DNA of 64,000 nt from Neobacillus pocheonensis (GTDB taxonomy: Bacteria; Bacillota; Bacilli; Bacillales; Cytobacillaceae), in assembly GCA_023702235.1 (NCBI GenBank), contig JAMQCR010000001.1, positions 186,001-250,000 of the forward strand, given 5' to 3'. Below, piece by piece: positions 21,537 through 33,023 of this stretch. The translations under genes were made by a program, and so were the position numbers. The notes beneath the pieces were generated by a model that worked only from the letters and a program-made list of their open reading frames with translations, made no database searches and had not been told where the DNA came from. Within the stretch, counting starts at the first letter, position 1. Each line of letters opens with the position of its first letter.

Positions 21537-21564
21537 TTGAAAAAAAAAAGAAAGGTGATAAACT
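21537..21564 (+). promoter_or_regulatory. Candidate araB promoter
   Basis: TTGAAA (21537-21542) and TAAACT (21559-21564) are separated by 16 bp. The second AraR box starts 11 bp downstream, so bound AraR would cover the transcription start. The remainder of the 348-bp araR-araB gap is A/T-rich and shows no gene. Confidence 0.5.
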
Positions 21565-21574
21565 TTAGTTAAAG

Positions 21575-21586
21575 TCATACGTACAA
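21575..21586. promoter_or_regulatory. Candidate AraR operator of araBDA
   Basis: TCATACGTACAA shares the TACGTACAA core with the box near araR. It lies about 190 bp from the first box, a spacing that could allow cooperative looping as described for AraR in B. subtilis. Confidence 0.7.
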
Positions 21587-21691
21587 CTTGATGATTTAAT
21601 AGTTTAATTGATAACTTGTAAGGATAAATGATAGGGTTTACAAAGATGTTTAATACAGTGGTTTAAAAGATTGTTAAAAAGGGTGATATCA

Positions 21692-23311
21692 ATGGTAAAG
21701 TATTCGATTGGTGTAGATTATGGTACACAATCAGGAAGAGCTGTGCTCGTTGAAGTAGGTACTGGCAGAGAAGTTGCAACCGCTGTAAAAGAATATACTC
21801 ACGGGGTAATGGATGAGTTTTTACCAGATGGAACCACAAGGTTAGAACATGACTGGGCATTGCAGCATCCAGCAGATTATTTAGAAGTTTTACAGGTTAC
21901 GATTCCAAAAGTTTTGCAAGAAGCAAATGTTTCACCAGATGATGTCATCGGTCTAGGGATCGATTTTACAGCTTGTACGGTCCTCCCAATTGATGCTTTT
22001 GGGACACCGTTGTGTTTTAAACCAGAATTCAGTAGCCATCCACATAGCTATGTTAAGCTTTGGAAACATCATGCTGCACAGGATGAAGCGAATCGTTTAA
22101 ACGAAATCGCTGAAAAACGAGGAGAAAAGTTTTTACAGCGCTATGGCGGAAAAATTTCCTCAGAATGGATGATTCCAAAAGTATGGCAAATCCTTAATGA
22201 AGCACCTGAAATCTATCAAGCAACTGATCAAGTGTTAGAAGCGACTGACTGGGTCATTTCTCAGTTAACGGGCGAAATTAGCAGGAATAGTTGTACAGCA
22301 GGGTACAAAGCTATCTGGCATAAGCAAGAAGGTTATCCTTCCCGTGAATTCTTTAAGGCGCTTGATCCACGATTGGAAAATGTAGTTGAAGATAAATTAT
22401 CTACAAAGATTTTACCGATTGGTTCCAAAGCAGGTGAAATTACGGAGAAAGCAGCTAAGTTAACAGGACTAATTACAGGAACTGCAGTAGCCATTGCAAA
22501 TGTTGATGCTCATGTTGCTGTCCCGGCGGTTGGTATCACTGAACCTGGAAAACTATTAATGATCATGGGAACATCAACATGTCACATATTACTTGGGGAC
22601 GAAGAAAAAGTTGTTCCGGGGATGTGTGGTGTGGTTGAAGATGGAGTAATTCCTGGATACATGGGCTATGAGGCAGGACAATCTTGTGTAGGTGACCATT
22701 TCGAATGGTTTACTGAGAACTGTGTTCCGGCAAGCTATTATGAAGAGGCAAAAGAGAAAGATGTAAACATCCATGTGTTGTTAACTGAAAAGGCAAATAA
22801 ATTACAAGTTGGTGAAAGCGGTCTCTTGGCATTAGACTGGTGGAACGGCAATCGCTCAACTCTTGTAGATGCAGACCTTACTGGAGTTCTTTTAGGTGCG
22901 ACACTACTCACAAAGCCAGAGGAAATTTACCGAGCATTAATTGAAGCAACTGCATACGGTACACGAATGATTGTTGAGACATTCCGTAAACATGGTGTAC
23001 CGATTAATGAAGTTTATGCATGCGGTGGAATTGCTGAGAAAAATGCACTCATGATGCAAATATACTCTGATGTTCTAAATATGGATATTAAAATCTCTGC
23101 TTCTTCACAAACACCGGCTCTTGGTTCTGCAATGTTCGGTGCCGTAGCTGCCGGAAAAGAACGCGGAGGATACGATAGTATCACAGATGCTGCTAAAGAT
23201 ATGGGAAGAGTAAAAGATTATATCTATCAACCTATTAATGATAATGCTAGTGTATATAATCAACTTTTCAACGAGTATGGTCGTCTTTATGATTATTTTG
23301 GCCCGCGGTGA
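21692..23311 (+). CDS. araB: Ribulokinase
   Basis: An FGGY-family kinase of about 539 residues that phosphorylates L-ribulose with ATP. The N-terminal phosphate loop reads [63 protein letters not shown] and [19 protein letters not shown] are characteristic of AraB. ATG 21692 is chosen because AAAAAGGGTGAT lies immediately upstream; the in-frame TTG at 21671 has no ribosome site. It is the first gene of araB-araD-araA, under AraR control. Confidence 0.95.
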   Translation: MVKYSIGVDYGTQSGRAVLVEVGTGREVATAVKEYTHGVMDEFLPDGTTRLEHDWALQHPADYLEVLQVTIPKVLQEANVSPDDVIGLGIDFTACTVLPIDAFGTPLCFKPEFSSHPHSYVKLWKHHAAQDEANRLNEIAEKRGEKFLQRYGGKISSEWMIPKVWQILNEAPEIYQATDQVLEATDWVISQLTGEISRNSCTAGYKAIWHKQEGYPSREFFKALDPRLENVVEDKLSTKILPIGSKAGEITEKAAKLTGLITGTAVAIANVDAHVAVPAVGITEPGKLLMIMGTSTCHILLGDEEKVVPGMCGVVEDGVIPGYMGYEAGQSCVGDHFEWFTENCVPASYYEEAKEKDVNIHVLLTEKANKLQVGESGLLALDWWNGNRSTLVDADLTGVLLGATLLTKPEEIYRALIEATAYGTRMIVETFRKHGVPINEVYACGGIAEKNALMMQIYSDVLNMDIKISASSQTPALGSAMFGAVAAGKERGGYDSITDAAKDMGRVKDYIYQPINDNASVYNQLFNEYGRLYDYFGPR

Positions 23312-23380
23312 AAACAATGTAATGAAAACATTGAAGCAAATTAAAAAGGAAAGCTCCTTAGAAAAGAAGGAGGAAACAGT

Positions 23381-24075
23381 ATGTTAGAGCGGTTAAAAAA
23401 AGAGGTATTAACAGCAAACTTGCAGCTACCGGAACATGGTTTAGTTACTTTTACATGGGGAAATGTGAGCGGGATCGATCGTGAACAGGGCTAGTGGTTA
23501 TTAAACCAAGTGGTGTTCCTTACGAAGAGTTAGAAATAGGCGATCTTGTTGTTTTAGATTTAGAAGGCAGAATTTTTGAGGGAACAATGCGTCCTTCCTC
23601 AGACACACCAACACATCTTGCTCTATATCGTGCTTTTCCACAAATTGGTGGAATCGTTCATACCCACTCACCATGGGCTACAAGTTGGGCTCAGGCGGGA
23701 CGCTCAATTCCTGCACTTGGTACAACTCATGCGGATTATTATTTTGGAGGAATTCCATGTACACGTGCGTTGACTAAAGAGGAAATTGAAAGAGCTTACG
23801 AGCTTGAAACAGGTAATGTAATTATTGAAACCTTCGAAAAAGAAGGTCTTGATCCCGTTGCAATGCCAGGTGTTCTATTATCAGGCCACGCGCCATTTTG
23901 CTGGGGGAAAAATGCAAACCAAGCAGTTCACAATGCTGTTGTTCTAGAGGAAGTGGCAAAAATGGCATTACACACTTTCCAACTTAACCCACAAATTAAG
24001 CCTATTGATCAATTTTTGTTAGATAAACACTATCTTCGCAAGCATGGTGCTAATGCCTATTACGGACAAAAATAG
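23381..24075 (+). CDS. araD: L-ribulose-5-phosphate 4-epimerase (one frameshift)
   Basis: A class II aldolase-fold epimerase producing D-xylulose 5-phosphate. The ATG at 23381 follows GAAGGAGG. The first 37 codons ([35 protein letters not shown]) run into a stop. One missing G near 23489 restores [15 protein letters not shown] and the remainder, including the zinc His region [18 protein letters not shown] and [11 protein letters not shown]. The corrected product has about 231 residues, equal to typical AraD. It lies between araB and araA. Confidence 0.93.
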
Positions 24076-24177
24076 TAAAAAAACATCAAGTTAAGTTGCT
24101 AACATAAATTTTTCAGAAACCTACACTTAGTATTTTTATAACCTATTTTTTAATTGGAATCTTAAGGAGGATTTATC

Positions 24178-25662
24178 ATGTTAACTATTAAACCTTATGA
24201 ATTTTGGTTTGTGACAGGAAGTCAATTACTTTACGGTGAGGATGTACTTAGGGCGGTAGAAGAAAACTCAAGAACAATCGTTAATGGATTGGACGATGAT
24301 ACAACTGTACCATTTAAGTTAGTATTTAAATCAGTGGTTAAGGATTCGGATGCCATCCGTAAGCTTATCCTAGAAGCGAATGCAGATGAAAATTGTACGG
24401 GTATTATTACATGGATGCATACATTCTCGCCTTCAAAAATGTGGATAGCCGGACTATCCGTACTTCAAAAGCCGATGTTACACCTCGCTACCCAATTTAA
24501 TCGGGATATTCCATGGGATTCAATTGATATGGATTTCATGAACTTAAATCAGTCTGCACACGGTGACCGTGAACATGGCTTCATAGGCAGCAGAATGAAT
24601 GTAAAACGTAAGGTAGTTGTAGGACATTGGGAGAATCAAGAAGTTAGAGAGCGTGTTGGCAGTTGGATGAAAACAGCTGTAGCATTTTCAGAAAGTAAAA
24701 ACCTTAAGGTTGCTAGATTTGGTGATAATATGCGCCAAGTAGCCGTGACAGAAGGAGATAAAGTAGAAGCGCAAATTAAATTCGGCTGGACTGTGAACGG
24801 GTACGGAATTGGCGATTTAGTCCAACGTATGAATGAAGTGACTGAACTAGAAGTGGACCAGTTAATGGATGAATATGAAGAGAAATATGATATTACTCCT
24901 GAAGGACTTACTGATGGTCCGGTTAGAGATTCCATCCGTTATCAAGCTAGAATTGAACTTGGTATGAAAGCTTTCTTAACTGAAGGCAAATATACTGCAT
25001 TTACTACTACTTTTGAAGATTTACACGGAATGCGCCAGCTTCCTGGACTTGCCTGTCAGCGATTAATGGAACAAGGTTATGGTTTTGCTGGTGAAGGGGA
25101 CTGGAAAACTGCTGCTCTTGTAAGATTAATGAAAATTATTGCCGGCAATGAAGGAACATCTTTCATGGAGGATTACACCTATCATTTTGATCCAGGCAAT
25201 GAAATGGTTCTAGGTGCTCATATGCTAGAGGTTTGCCCGACTATTTCTGCTACTCGTCCTAAGATTGAGGTTCATCCGCTTGGAATTGGCGGCAAAGAGG
25301 ACCCTGCACGAATTGTGTTTGATGGAAGAGGCGGCTCTGCATTAAATGCTTCCATTATTGATCTTGGGCATCGTTTCCGTCTGCTTATTAACGAAGTAGA
25401 TGCTGTACAGCCTGAAAAGGAAATGCTTAAACTTCCAGTCGCAAGAGTATTATGGAAGACTCAGCCATCACTAAGTCAAGCTGTAGAAAACTGGATTCAG
25501 GCTGGTGGAGCTCACCATACTTGCTTCTCTTCCAAAGTAACAACAGAGCAATTACGAGACTTCGCAGAATTAGCTGGTATTGAAATGGTGGTAATTAATA
25601 ATGACACGAATACCCATGCTTTCACAAACGAATTACGCTGGAATGACGTAGTATATCGGTAA
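24178..25662 (+). CDS. araA: L-arabinose isomerase
   Basis: A 494-residue isomerase converting L-arabinose to L-ribulose, Mn2+-dependent. Typical segments are YEFWFVTGSQLLYGED, TGIITWMHTFSPSKMWIAG, the catalytic Glu region FTTTFEDLHGM, GLACQRLMEQGYGFAGEGDWKTAALVR and FMEDYTYHFDPGNEMVLGAHMLEVCP. The length is normal and the start follows AAGGAGG. It is the last gene of the araBDA group and a terminator follows. Confidence 0.97.
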   Translation: MLTIKPYEFWFVTGSQLLYGEDVLRAVEENSRTIVNGLDDDTTVPFKLVFKSVVKDSDAIRKLILEANADENCTGIITWMHTFSPSKMWIAGLSVLQKPMLHLATQFNRDIPWDSIDMDFMNLNQSAHGDREHGFIGSRMNVKRKVVVGHWENQEVRERVGSWMKTAVAFSESKNLKVARFGDNMRQVAVTEGDKVEAQIKFGWTVNGYGIGDLVQRMNEVTELEVDQLMDEYEEKYDITPEGLTDGPVRDSIRYQARIELGMKAFLTEGKYTAFTTTFEDLHGMRQLPGLACQRLMEQGYGFAGEGDWKTAALVRLMKIIAGNEGTSFMEDYTYHFDPGNEMVLGAHMLEVCPTISATRPKIEVHPLGIGGKEDPARIVFDGRGGSALNASIIDLGHRFRLLINEVDAVQPEKEMLKLPVARVLWKTQPSLSQAVENWIQAGGAHHTCFSSKVTTEQLRDFAELAGIEMVVINNDTNTHAFTNELRWNDVVYR

Positions 25663-25781
25663 GCATAATACTTCTTTAAAAAAATCAGGGTTATTAGGAA
25701 TAATAGCCCTAATCCATGAATCTCTGAAATTAGTTGGAAGAATAACTGCCAAAACGATTATTGAATAAATAAACAATAAAT

Positions 25782-25828
25782 CTACTGCCCAAAATAGTGA
25801 AATATTGCTATATGAGGACAGTTTTTTT
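25782..25828 (+). terminator. Terminator after araA
   Basis: ACTGCCC pairs with GGACAGT (one mismatch) and is followed by seven T (25821-25827). A larger inverted repeat, AAAATAGTGAA (25791-25801) with TTCACTATTTT (25843-25853), overlaps it. Apart from this, another weak hairpin near 25686-25712 and the cre site below, the 414-bp araA-26077 gap holds nothing I recognise. Confidence 0.6.
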
Positions 25829-25961
25829 ATTGTTCGCTCTTTTTCACTATTTTACCTTCTTGACCTTGTCGTATTACCATGGTAATATTCGTGCAAGTTC
25901 TACAATTAACAACATTTATTTTTTCAGAGCTATAGAAACCACAGGATTTTATAAGAAAAAA

Positions 25962-25975
25962 TGAAAGCGGAAACA
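25962..25975 (+). promoter_or_regulatory. Candidate cre site (CcpA) upstream of sugar sensor genes
   Basis: TGAAAGCGGAAACA matches the Bacillus cre consensus TGWAANCGNTNWCA with one mismatch. It lies about 100 bp upstream of the membrane-anchored sugar-binding gene, consistent with glucose repression. Confidence 0.6.
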
Positions 25976-26076
25976 CCGTGGGCAGGAATAATTCAGCAAG
26001 GAAAAATCAAGTTTACATAGTTTTAAACTCTATAAATTTAGAAAACTCACATAAGTAGATAGAGGGTTTTATATAT

Positions 26077-27054
26077 ATGAAAAAACTAATAACTATCAAT
26101 ATTCTCCTATTTAGCATTTTTTTCTTTTTTCTGTATGAAGCTCATAATAAATGGTATTCTCCGAATTCTATGGGACAAAGCAATGGAGGACTTCAAGGGG
26201 AAGTTAATGAGAAGTATGTGATGATTACGTTTCAGTCTGGGATTGATTATTGGAAGAATGCCATAAAAGGATTTGAGGATGCAGCAAATGAACTGAATGT
26301 TTCTGTAGAATATCGTGGTGCAACCCAACATGATGTACATGAACAAATTACCGTTTTGGAAAAAATAATTGCTCAAAAACCTGCTGGCATTGCTTTATCT
26401 GCAATTAATGCTAATGAATTGAAAGATTCAATTAACAAAGCGATAGATGCCGGCATTCCGGTGGTGTTATTTGACTCAGATTCACCAACAAGTAAGACTC
26501 ATTCATTCTTAGGCACAAACAATTATAATGCGGGAGTAGAGGCAGCGGAAAAACTAGCTCATCTAATAGGTGGTAAAGGAAAAGTGGCAATTGTGACCAT
26601 TTTAAATCAATTAAACCATCAGGAAAGAACAAAAGGATTTCAAGAGACCATGGAAAAAGAATACCCAGGGATTAAAATTGTTGCAATCAAGGATGGAAAG
26701 GGAGACCAAGTTGTTTCACGAAAAGTGACAGCGGATATTATTGATCAAAATCAAGATTTGAATGGAATCTTTATGACAGAAGGTGATGAAGGCTTAGGGG
26801 GCAGTGAAGCGATTCAAAATAAAAACGTGAAAATTATTAGCTTTGATACCGATAAGGAGACGCTAGATCTGATAAAGGCAGGAAAAATATCTGCTACCAT
26901 TGCTCAAGACACATGGAATATGGGCTATTGGTCGTTAAATTTTTTATTCCATCTTAAACATAAACTTACCCCATCTCCTGGAAATCCACCCTATGTAGAT
27001 ACGGGAATTTCAATCGTAACAAAAGATAATGTTGAAAATTTTTATGCTAAGTAA
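26077..27054 (+). CDS. Membrane-anchored periplasmic-type sugar-binding protein, likely sensor component
   Basis: A 325-residue type I periplasmic-binding protein (RbsB/XylF class). Residues 5-20 form one hydrophobic segment with no lipobox Cys, so it looks anchored by an uncleaved helix. Family segments include AAQKPAGIALSAINANEL, AGIPVVLFDSD, LGTNNYNAGVEAAEKLAHLIGGKGKVAIV and LNGIFMTEGDEGLGG. It directly precedes a sensor kinase and response regulator, while the downstream importer has its own lipoprotein. This resembles the XylFII sensor of clostridia, in which a binding protein docks on a kinase. An N-anchored transport protein remains possible. Confidence 0.82.
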   Translation: MKKLITINILLFSIFFFFLYEAHNKWYSPNSMGQSNGGLQGEVNEKYVMITFQSGIDYWKNAIKGFEDAANELNVSVEYRGATQHDVHEQITVLEKIIAQKPAGIALSAINANELKDSINKAIDAGIPVVLFDSDSPTSKTHSFLGTNNYNAGVEAAEKLAHLIGGKGKVAIVTILNQLNHQERTKGFQETMEKEYPGIKIVAIKDGKGDQVVSRKVTADIIDQNQDLNGIFMTEGDEGLGGSEAIQNKNVKIISFDTDKETLDLIKAGKISATIAQDTWNMGYWSLNFLFHLKHKLTPSPGNPPYVDTGISIVTKDNVENFYAK

Positions 27055-27079
27055 GTTTATTTCGGAATGAGTGACCTCC

Positions 27080-28890
27080 ATGAAAGTAAAAAGATTTGAA
27101 ATGAACAATCTTCCAATTCGATACAAATTAATTAGTCTTTTACTGTTAATTAGTATTTTGCCTTCAATTGGGCTCGGCTTTTAACCAATTGGGCTGCTAA
27201 TCGGATTATCGAGAATCAAGTAACGGATACGACACTGCAATTAATCGGACAAGTAAACAAAACATTGGAATTTTATGCAGATAATTTACAGAATATTAGC
27301 TATCTCATTTCTTTTAACCGGGATGTAAAAGACTTTCTTTGGGAAACGGGAGCACATGATAATGAAACAAATGATCATTATGAAATCAAACAATTTTTAC
27401 AGGGTTTTACCACGTTGTACTCAGAAGTTGCTGGTATTCTCGTCGTCAATAAGGACGGTCAATACATAAGCAATGAAATGTATGCTCGGTCTCCAAAAAA
27501 TCTTACGCAAGAATCGTGGTATCAAGAGGCCGTTAAAAATAAAGGGCTTTTAACCTTCTTAGGCCACCCAACTAATCGCAATATAACAAACCAAGTAAAT
27601 TATAAAAATAGTGAAGTAGTTTCCGTTGTACGGGCAATTTTGGATCCGGATACAGAGGAAGTGAAGGGTGTCGTCTTAATCGACTTAAAATTAAGAGTGA
27701 TTGCAGAAGCTACAAAGAATGTAAGGCTGGGTAAATCTGGCTACCTTATGGTGAACGATGATAAAGGTGGCAGTATCTATTCTCCTCCCAATTCCGTAGT
27801 TAATCATTTCCCAAAGGGATGGCTTGGTAAAAAGGATTCCGGTACGTTTTCGAAAATAGTAAATGGAAAAAAACTGCAATTCATGTATCAGTCTTCCTCT
27901 TTTACAAATTGGATAACGATTGGTGTATTTTCAAATGATGAATCTGCGATGGAAGTAAGAGAAATTGACTTTTATGTAGCATGTTTTGTCTTTTTTGTCT
28001 GTTTTCTTGGAATTACGGCATCCTATTATTTATCCGATTCCATGTCAAGACCGATTGGTCAGTTGATGTTTTTCATGAAAAAGGTTGAATCAGGGGATCT
28101 GTCCATTCGTTACAAAGGCGAACGAAAGGACGAGATAGGTATGCTTGGGCAAAGTTTTAATAAAATGCTCATTCAAATCAATCGGCTAATTTCATTGACT
28201 GAATTGCAAGAACGGCAAAAGCGTGAGGCAGAGCTGCGAAGTTTGCAAGCTCATATTAAACCGCACTTCCTCTATAATACATTGGATACAATAAATTGGA
28301 TGGCTCGAAAACAAGGTGCTGATGATGTCGCGAGCGTAGTGGAATCTTTGTCAAGATTATTTCGAATTGGATTAAGTAAAGGGAACGATATCATTCCCCT
28401 TAAGGATGAAATTGAACATATAAAAAGCTATTTGTTAATCCAAAAGGCAAGATACAAAGATAAAATGAATTATATGATTTCCGTCAATATAAATATTGAA
28501 GATATGGATGTACTAAAACTAGTTTTACAGCCAATTGTTGAAAACGCTATCTACCATGGAATTAAGGAGCGCAGGGGACCAGGTCATATTGTAATCGATA
28601 TAGCAGAAGATCATGACTTTCTTGTCTTAAGTGTTACCGACGATGGCAGAGGCATCGAAGCGGAAATACTGCAATCATTAAGAACAAAATTAGAATCTAC
28701 AATTATTGAAGATGAGAAGAATAAAAAAGTAAAGGACATAGGGTACGGTATGATGAATGTCCAATCAAGAATTAAATTAACGTTTGGGAATCACTATGGG
28801 TTACAAATCGAAAGTGAACTTGGTAAAGGAACTACGGTAAAAGCCTTTCTTCCTATAATAAGAGGGGAAAGTTTAATTGAGAGAACATAA
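27080..28890 (+). CDS. Sensor histidine kinase with extracellular Cache-like sensor (one frameshift)
   Basis: A membrane kinase of about 603 residues after correction. Order: first helix (LISLLLLISILPSIGLGF), an extracellular domain of about 270 residues with Cache-type sequence (GYLMVNDDKGGSIYSPPNS), a second helix (FYVACFVFFVCFLGITASYY), HAMP, phospho-acceptor His in AHIKPHFLYNTLDTINWM, and an ATPase domain (PIVENAIYHGI, DDGRGIE). A missing T near 27183 creates a stop after residue 34; the next frame continues TNWAANRIIENQVTD. It follows the anchored binding protein by 25 bp and precedes the regulator by 3 bp. Confidence 0.88.
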
Positions 28891-28893
28891 GGG

Positions 28894-30108
28894 GTGAAGA
28901 ACTTGCAGAAGAATTGGAAGGTATTGATTGCAGATGATGAACCCGTAATACGTGAAGGAATTCGTGAAGCTGTGGACTGGCAAAAACTCCAGATGGAAGT
29001 TGTTGATGAAGCGGAAGATGGAGAAGAAGCACTTGAGCTTGCTTTAGAACACATGATTGATATCCTATTGGTAGACTTAAACATGCCAATTATGAATGGA
29101 ATTACGTTGATAAAACATATACGTGAACACTTGCCACAATGCAAAATTATTATCATTTCAGGGCATGATGAATTCACATATGCCCAAGAGGCTATTCGTT
29201 TAAATGTACATGATTATATTCTTAAACCGGTAAACCCTCAGCAATTAATAAATGTACTTGAAAGTGTTTGTAAAGAATTAGAGACAACATTACAACAAAA
29301 TGAATATTTCAAAATGGCATCCACACAAATTACAAAAAACTTTGAAATGCTTCGTGAGAAATTTTGCCTGGAATGGATTAACTATTCTTTAGAAGAAAAG
29401 GAAATCATGGAGCAGCTTCAATTTTTAAACCTGCCAATCGAATGTCCGAAAAGGCTTGGTCTCCTGCAATACCCTGAGTTCTACTCAAACAAACCATTAA
29501 TGAGTGAAAAAGATAAGGATTTATTTACTTTTTCCACAAAAAATATTGTTTTTGAGATACTGCAGCCTTTCCAAACCGTTTTTTTCTCTGATAATGACGG
29601 ATTCATGGTTATCTTATTATGGGATGATGTCTCAGAAGATATCCTTTTCCAATTAAAGCATGCGTTAAAAGCTTATTTAAAAATCACAGTAAACCTCCAT
29701 TTTCAATATCTAGAAGGAAAAATATCGGAGCTGGCTGATTACTATAAAGGTTGCAAAGAAATGATGGAAAAAACCTTAGACATATCACCAATTGTTCGTC
29801 GTGCAAGGGAATATATACAAAACCATTTTTCCAATCAAGAGCTTACATTAGATTCAATAGCGGAATATTTACAAGTATCTCCTGTTTACTTAAGCAGGAT
29901 AATTAAACAAGATTTAGGGACATCCTTTGTAAGTATCCTTACCGAAATGCGTATAAAAAAGGCGATTCGCTTACTAAATTCTACTGATTTATCTATATAT
30001 GAAATTGCTGAACTCGTGGGATATGACTCACAGCATTATTTTAGTACGGCTTTTAAAAAAGTAATGGGTGTGTCCCCTAACAAGTATCGAAAAGGGGTTT
30101 TTTCTTAA
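28894..30108 (+). CDS. Response regulator, AraC-type output (YesN-like)
   Basis: A 404-residue regulator: receiver domain at residues 5-125 (LIADDEPVIREGI, phospho-Asp in ILLVDLNMPIMNG, Lys in YILKPVNPQ), a middle region of about 170 residues with no recognised motif, and a C-terminal AraC domain (DSIAEYLQVSPVYLSRIIKQ, IAELVGYDSQHYFSTAFKK, GVSPNKYRKG). The start is either GTG 28894 or TTG 28903; AAGGGG fits the TTG better. It probably controls the pentose importer genes that follow. Confidence 0.9.
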   Translation: MKNLQKNWKVLIADDEPVIREGIREAVDWQKLQMEVVDEAEDGEEALELALEHMIDILLVDLNMPIMNGITLIKHIREHLPQCKIIIISGHDEFTYAQEAIRLNVHDYILKPVNPQQLINVLESVCKELETTLQQNEYFKMASTQITKNFEMLREKFCLEWINYSLEEKEIMEQLQFLNLPIECPKRLGLLQYPEFYSNKPLMSEKDKDLFTFSTKNIVFEILQPFQTVFFSDNDGFMVILLWDDVSEDILFQLKHALKAYLKITVNLHFQYLEGKISELADYYKGCKEMMEKTLDISPIVRRAREYIQNHFSNQELTLDSIAEYLQVSPVYLSRIIKQDLGTSFVSILTEMRIKKAIRLLNSTDLSIYEIAELVGYDSQHYFSTAFKKVMGVSPNKYRKGVFS

Positions 30109-30156
30109 CTGGGTACTCGAAGGAATCATCTTTATACAAATAAGAATAAATGTTTT

Positions 30157-30194
30157 AGAACTGATCGAATAAATAAATCGACAGTTCTTTTTTT
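30157..30194 (+). terminator. Intrinsic terminator after response regulator
   Basis: AGAACTG (30157-30163) pairs with CAGTTCT (30182-30188), extended inside by ATCGA/TCGA-type pairing, and is followed by a T run to 30194. Confidence 0.8.
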
Positions 30195-30199
30195 ATTCT

Positions 30200-30213
30200 T
30201 GAAAACGCTTTTA
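30200..30213 (+). promoter_or_regulatory. Candidate cre site (CcpA) upstream of pentose importer
   Basis: TGAAAACGCTTTTA matches the cre consensus with one mismatch and lies about 135 bp upstream of the binding-protein start, between the terminator and the gene. This fits carbon catabolite repression of sugar uptake. Confidence 0.65.
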
Positions 30214-30349
30214 TAAAAGTTGAAATTTCGAAAAAATAGTTACTTTATTAAAAAGACCAAAAATTTGTTGGATGGTATAGTCTACTTAACACCCGGGTAA
30301 AGTTGTTTTTGAACAAGAAGTTTAGAAGAACGAGTGGGGGAAAATTCTC

Positions 30350-31431
30350 ATGAAAAGGCTAATGTTACTATGTTTGTCCCTTAGTATGATATTTGTCTTA
30401 TCAGCGTGCTCCGATCAAGCAGCAAGCAAAGGACAAAAAGGATATGTAGGGATTTCGATGCCCACAAAGTCGTCAGAAAGATGGGTCAATGACGGAGAAA
30501 ACATGGAAAAGCAGTTTAAAAAGTTAGGTTATAAAGTAGATTTACAATACGGAGAAGATGTGGTTGAAAACCAATCGGCTCAAATTGAAAATATGATAAC
30601 AAAAGGTGTAAACGTTTTAGTAATTGCGCCGATAGATGGCAGGCCGGATTAACGAATGTATTGGAAAGAGCCCATAAATTGGGTATAAAGATCATTGCCT
30701 ATGACAGGTTAATTAAATTTAGTAAGTATGTAGATTATTATGCTACTTTTGACAACTATCAAGTAGGCGTTTTACAAGCAGCTTATATAGAAAAGAAATT
30801 GGGCTTAAAAGATGGAAAAGGTCCCTTTAATATTGAATTATTTGCAGGGTCACCGGATGATAACAATGCCTACTTTTTCTTCGATGGGGCAATGTCTGTA
30901 TTAAAGCCTTATATCGATTCCGGGAAATTAGTTGTACGAAGTTGGCAAATGAAATTTAATCAAGGAGCAACATTAAGATGGGATGGGGCGCTTGCGCAAT
31001 CAAGGATGGATAATTTACTAAGTGCTCATTATTCGTCAGATCGAATCGATGCGGTCTTGTCTCCTTATGATGGGATTAGTATCGGAGTTATCTCCTCTTT
31101 AAAGGGAGTTGGCTATGGTAGTGCCCAAAAACCATTTCCAGTTATTACAGGACAAGATTCTGAACTAGCTTCCATTAAATCAATCATGGCAGGAGAACAA
31201 ACTCAATCGATTTTTAAAGATACTAGAAAATTAGCCGCGAAGGCTGTAGAAATGGCGGACGCGGTTCTAAAAGGGAAAAAGGCTGAAGTAAACGATACTA
31301 AAACCTATAATAATGGGGCAAAAATTGTTCCTGCATATCTATTAAATCCTGTATCTGTTGATCGTACAAACTATGAAAATGTCCTAATCAAGAGTGGATA
31401 CTATACGAAAGAGCAGGTAGGTTTGAAATAG
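30350..31431 (+). CDS. chvE: Monosaccharide ABC importer binding lipoprotein, ChvE-like (one frameshift)
   Basis: A sugar-binding lipoprotein of about 360 residues after correction. The signal ends in the lipobox LSAC near residue 20. The mature part fits ChvE/XylF-type proteins: [65 protein letters not shown] and [17 protein letters not shown] missing base near 30637 truncates the first frame; the next frame reads [14 protein letters not shown]. It is the substrate-binding subunit for the ATPase and permease that follow and may deliver arabinose, xylose or galactose. Confidence 0.88.
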
Positions 31432-31481
31432 ATGAAAGCGCTATATATTAGTTCATTAATCATTGAGGGCGTGGTGAGAGA

Positions 31482-33017
31482 ATGTCTGGAATTATATTAG
31501 AAATGAAGAATATTACAAAGGAATTTCCTGGTGTAAAAGCACTGCAAAACGTGAATCTGAAGGTAAAAGAAGGGGGAATTTATGCGTTATGTGGTGAGAA
31601 TGGGGCTGGGAAGTCGACCCTTATGAAGGTGTTAAGCGGTGTATATCAATTCGGAAGTTATTCGGGAGATATTCTTTTTAAAGGAAATGTTTGTCAGTTT
31701 AAAAACATTAAAGAAAGTGAACAATTAGGGATTGTTATTATTCATCAGGAGTTGGCGTTGATTCCAGAACTATCTATTTCTGAGAATATATTTTTAGGGA
31801 ATGAACAGGCGAAAAATGGAATTATTGATTGGAATACAACAACGATAAAGACCAGAGAGCTCCTAAAAAAAGTTGGACTAGATGAATCGCCCAATACTCT
31901 AATTACTGACATTGGGGTTGGTAAGCAGCAATTAGTAGAAATTGCGAAAGCGTTGTCAAAAGAGGTGAAACTATTAATTTTAGATGAACCTACTGCTTCT
32001 TTAAACGAAGATGATAGTGAGAATTTATTGAACCTGCTAGTAGAATTAAAAAAACAAGGGATGTCAGCCATAATTATTTCCCATAAATTAAATGAAATCT
32101 CAAAGGTTGCAGACTCTATTACCATTTTACGCGATGGACAGACGATCGAAACATTGGATATGAAAAAAGATAACATCACAGAAGACCGTATCATTAAAGG
32201 GATGGTAGGCAGGGATTTAACCAATCGCTATCCAAGTCGAAAACCGAAAATTGGGAATCCGTTCTTTGAGGTGAAGAATTGGAATGTGTTTCATCCTATG
32301 CATCGTGATCGAAAAGTAATTGATAATGTTTCTTTTCATATTTGCAAAGGTGAAATTGTAGGTATAGCTGGGTTAATGGGTGCAGGAAGAACAGAACTTG
32401 CGATGAGTATTTTTGGAAAGGCTTACGGGAAGAAGATTAGCGGTCAAATCTATAAAGATAGGAAAGAAATTCAGATCGAGAATGTTAGCAAAGCAATCAA
32501 CCAAGGTATTGCTTATGTTTCAGAGGATCGAAAAGGAAACGGACTCATTTTAATGGATGATATAAGACAAAATATAACATTGCCAAGTTTGGGGAAAATA
32601 GCACGAAAATTAGTCATCAACGACAATCAAGAAATCATTGAAGCAGAAAAGTTTCGGACGAAATTAAACATTAAAACGCCAAGTATTTTCCAAAAGACAG
32701 GGAATCTTAGTGGAGGTAATCAACAAAAGGTTGTGTTGAGTAAATGGATTTTTTCAGAACCAGATATTCTCATTTTAGATGAACCCACTCGTGGAATTGA
32801 TGTTGGTGCGAAATATGAGATTTACACCATCATTAATCAGTTGGCAATGGAAGGAAAGGGAATTCTCATTATTTCTTCTGAACTTCCGGAGGTTCTAGGT
32901 ATGTGTGATCGTATTTATGTCATGAACGAAGGCAGAATGACTGGGGAAGTTAACCAAAAGGAAGCAACTCAAGAAACTATTATGACATATATGACCAAAA
33001 GTAAAGTCAGGGGGTAG
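31482..33017 (+). CDS. mmsA: Monosaccharide ABC importer ATPase (MmsA/GguA/XylG-like)
   Basis: A 511-residue double-domain CUT2 ATPase. The first domain has Walker [11 protein letters not shown]-loop [11 protein letters not shown], and Walker [12 protein letters not shown]. The second has a degenerate P-loop GLMGAGRTE, signature LSGGNQQKV and [14 protein letters not shown], as usual for RbsA/XylG-type proteins. The start ATG follows GGCGTGGTGAGAG. It energises sugar uptake with the adjacent lipoprotein and permease; the permease starts 6 bp after its stop. Confidence 0.92.
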   Translation: MSGIILEMKNITKEFPGVKALQNVNLKVKEGGIYALCGENGAGKSTLMKVLSGVYQFGSYSGDILFKGNVCQFKNIKESEQLGIVIIHQELALIPELSISENIFLGNEQAKNGIIDWNTTTIKTRELLKKVGLDESPNTLITDIGVGKQQLVEIAKALSKEVKLLILDEPTASLNEDDSENLLNLLVELKKQGMSAIIISHKLNEISKVADSITILRDGQTIETLDMKKDNITEDRIIKGMVGRDLTNRYPSRKPKIGNPFFEVKNWNVFHPMHRDRKVIDNVSFHICKGEIVGIAGLMGAGRTELAMSIFGKAYGKKISGQIYKDRKEIQIENVSKAINQGIAYVSEDRKGNGLILMDDIRQNITLPSLGKIARKLVINDNQEIIEAEKFRTKLNIKTPSIFQKTGNLSGGNQQKVVLSKWIFSEPDILILDEPTRGIDVGAKYEIYTIINQLAMEGKGILIISSELPEVLGMCDRIYVMNEGRMTGEVNQKEATQETIMTYMTKSKVRG

Positions 33018-33023
33018 AATCAG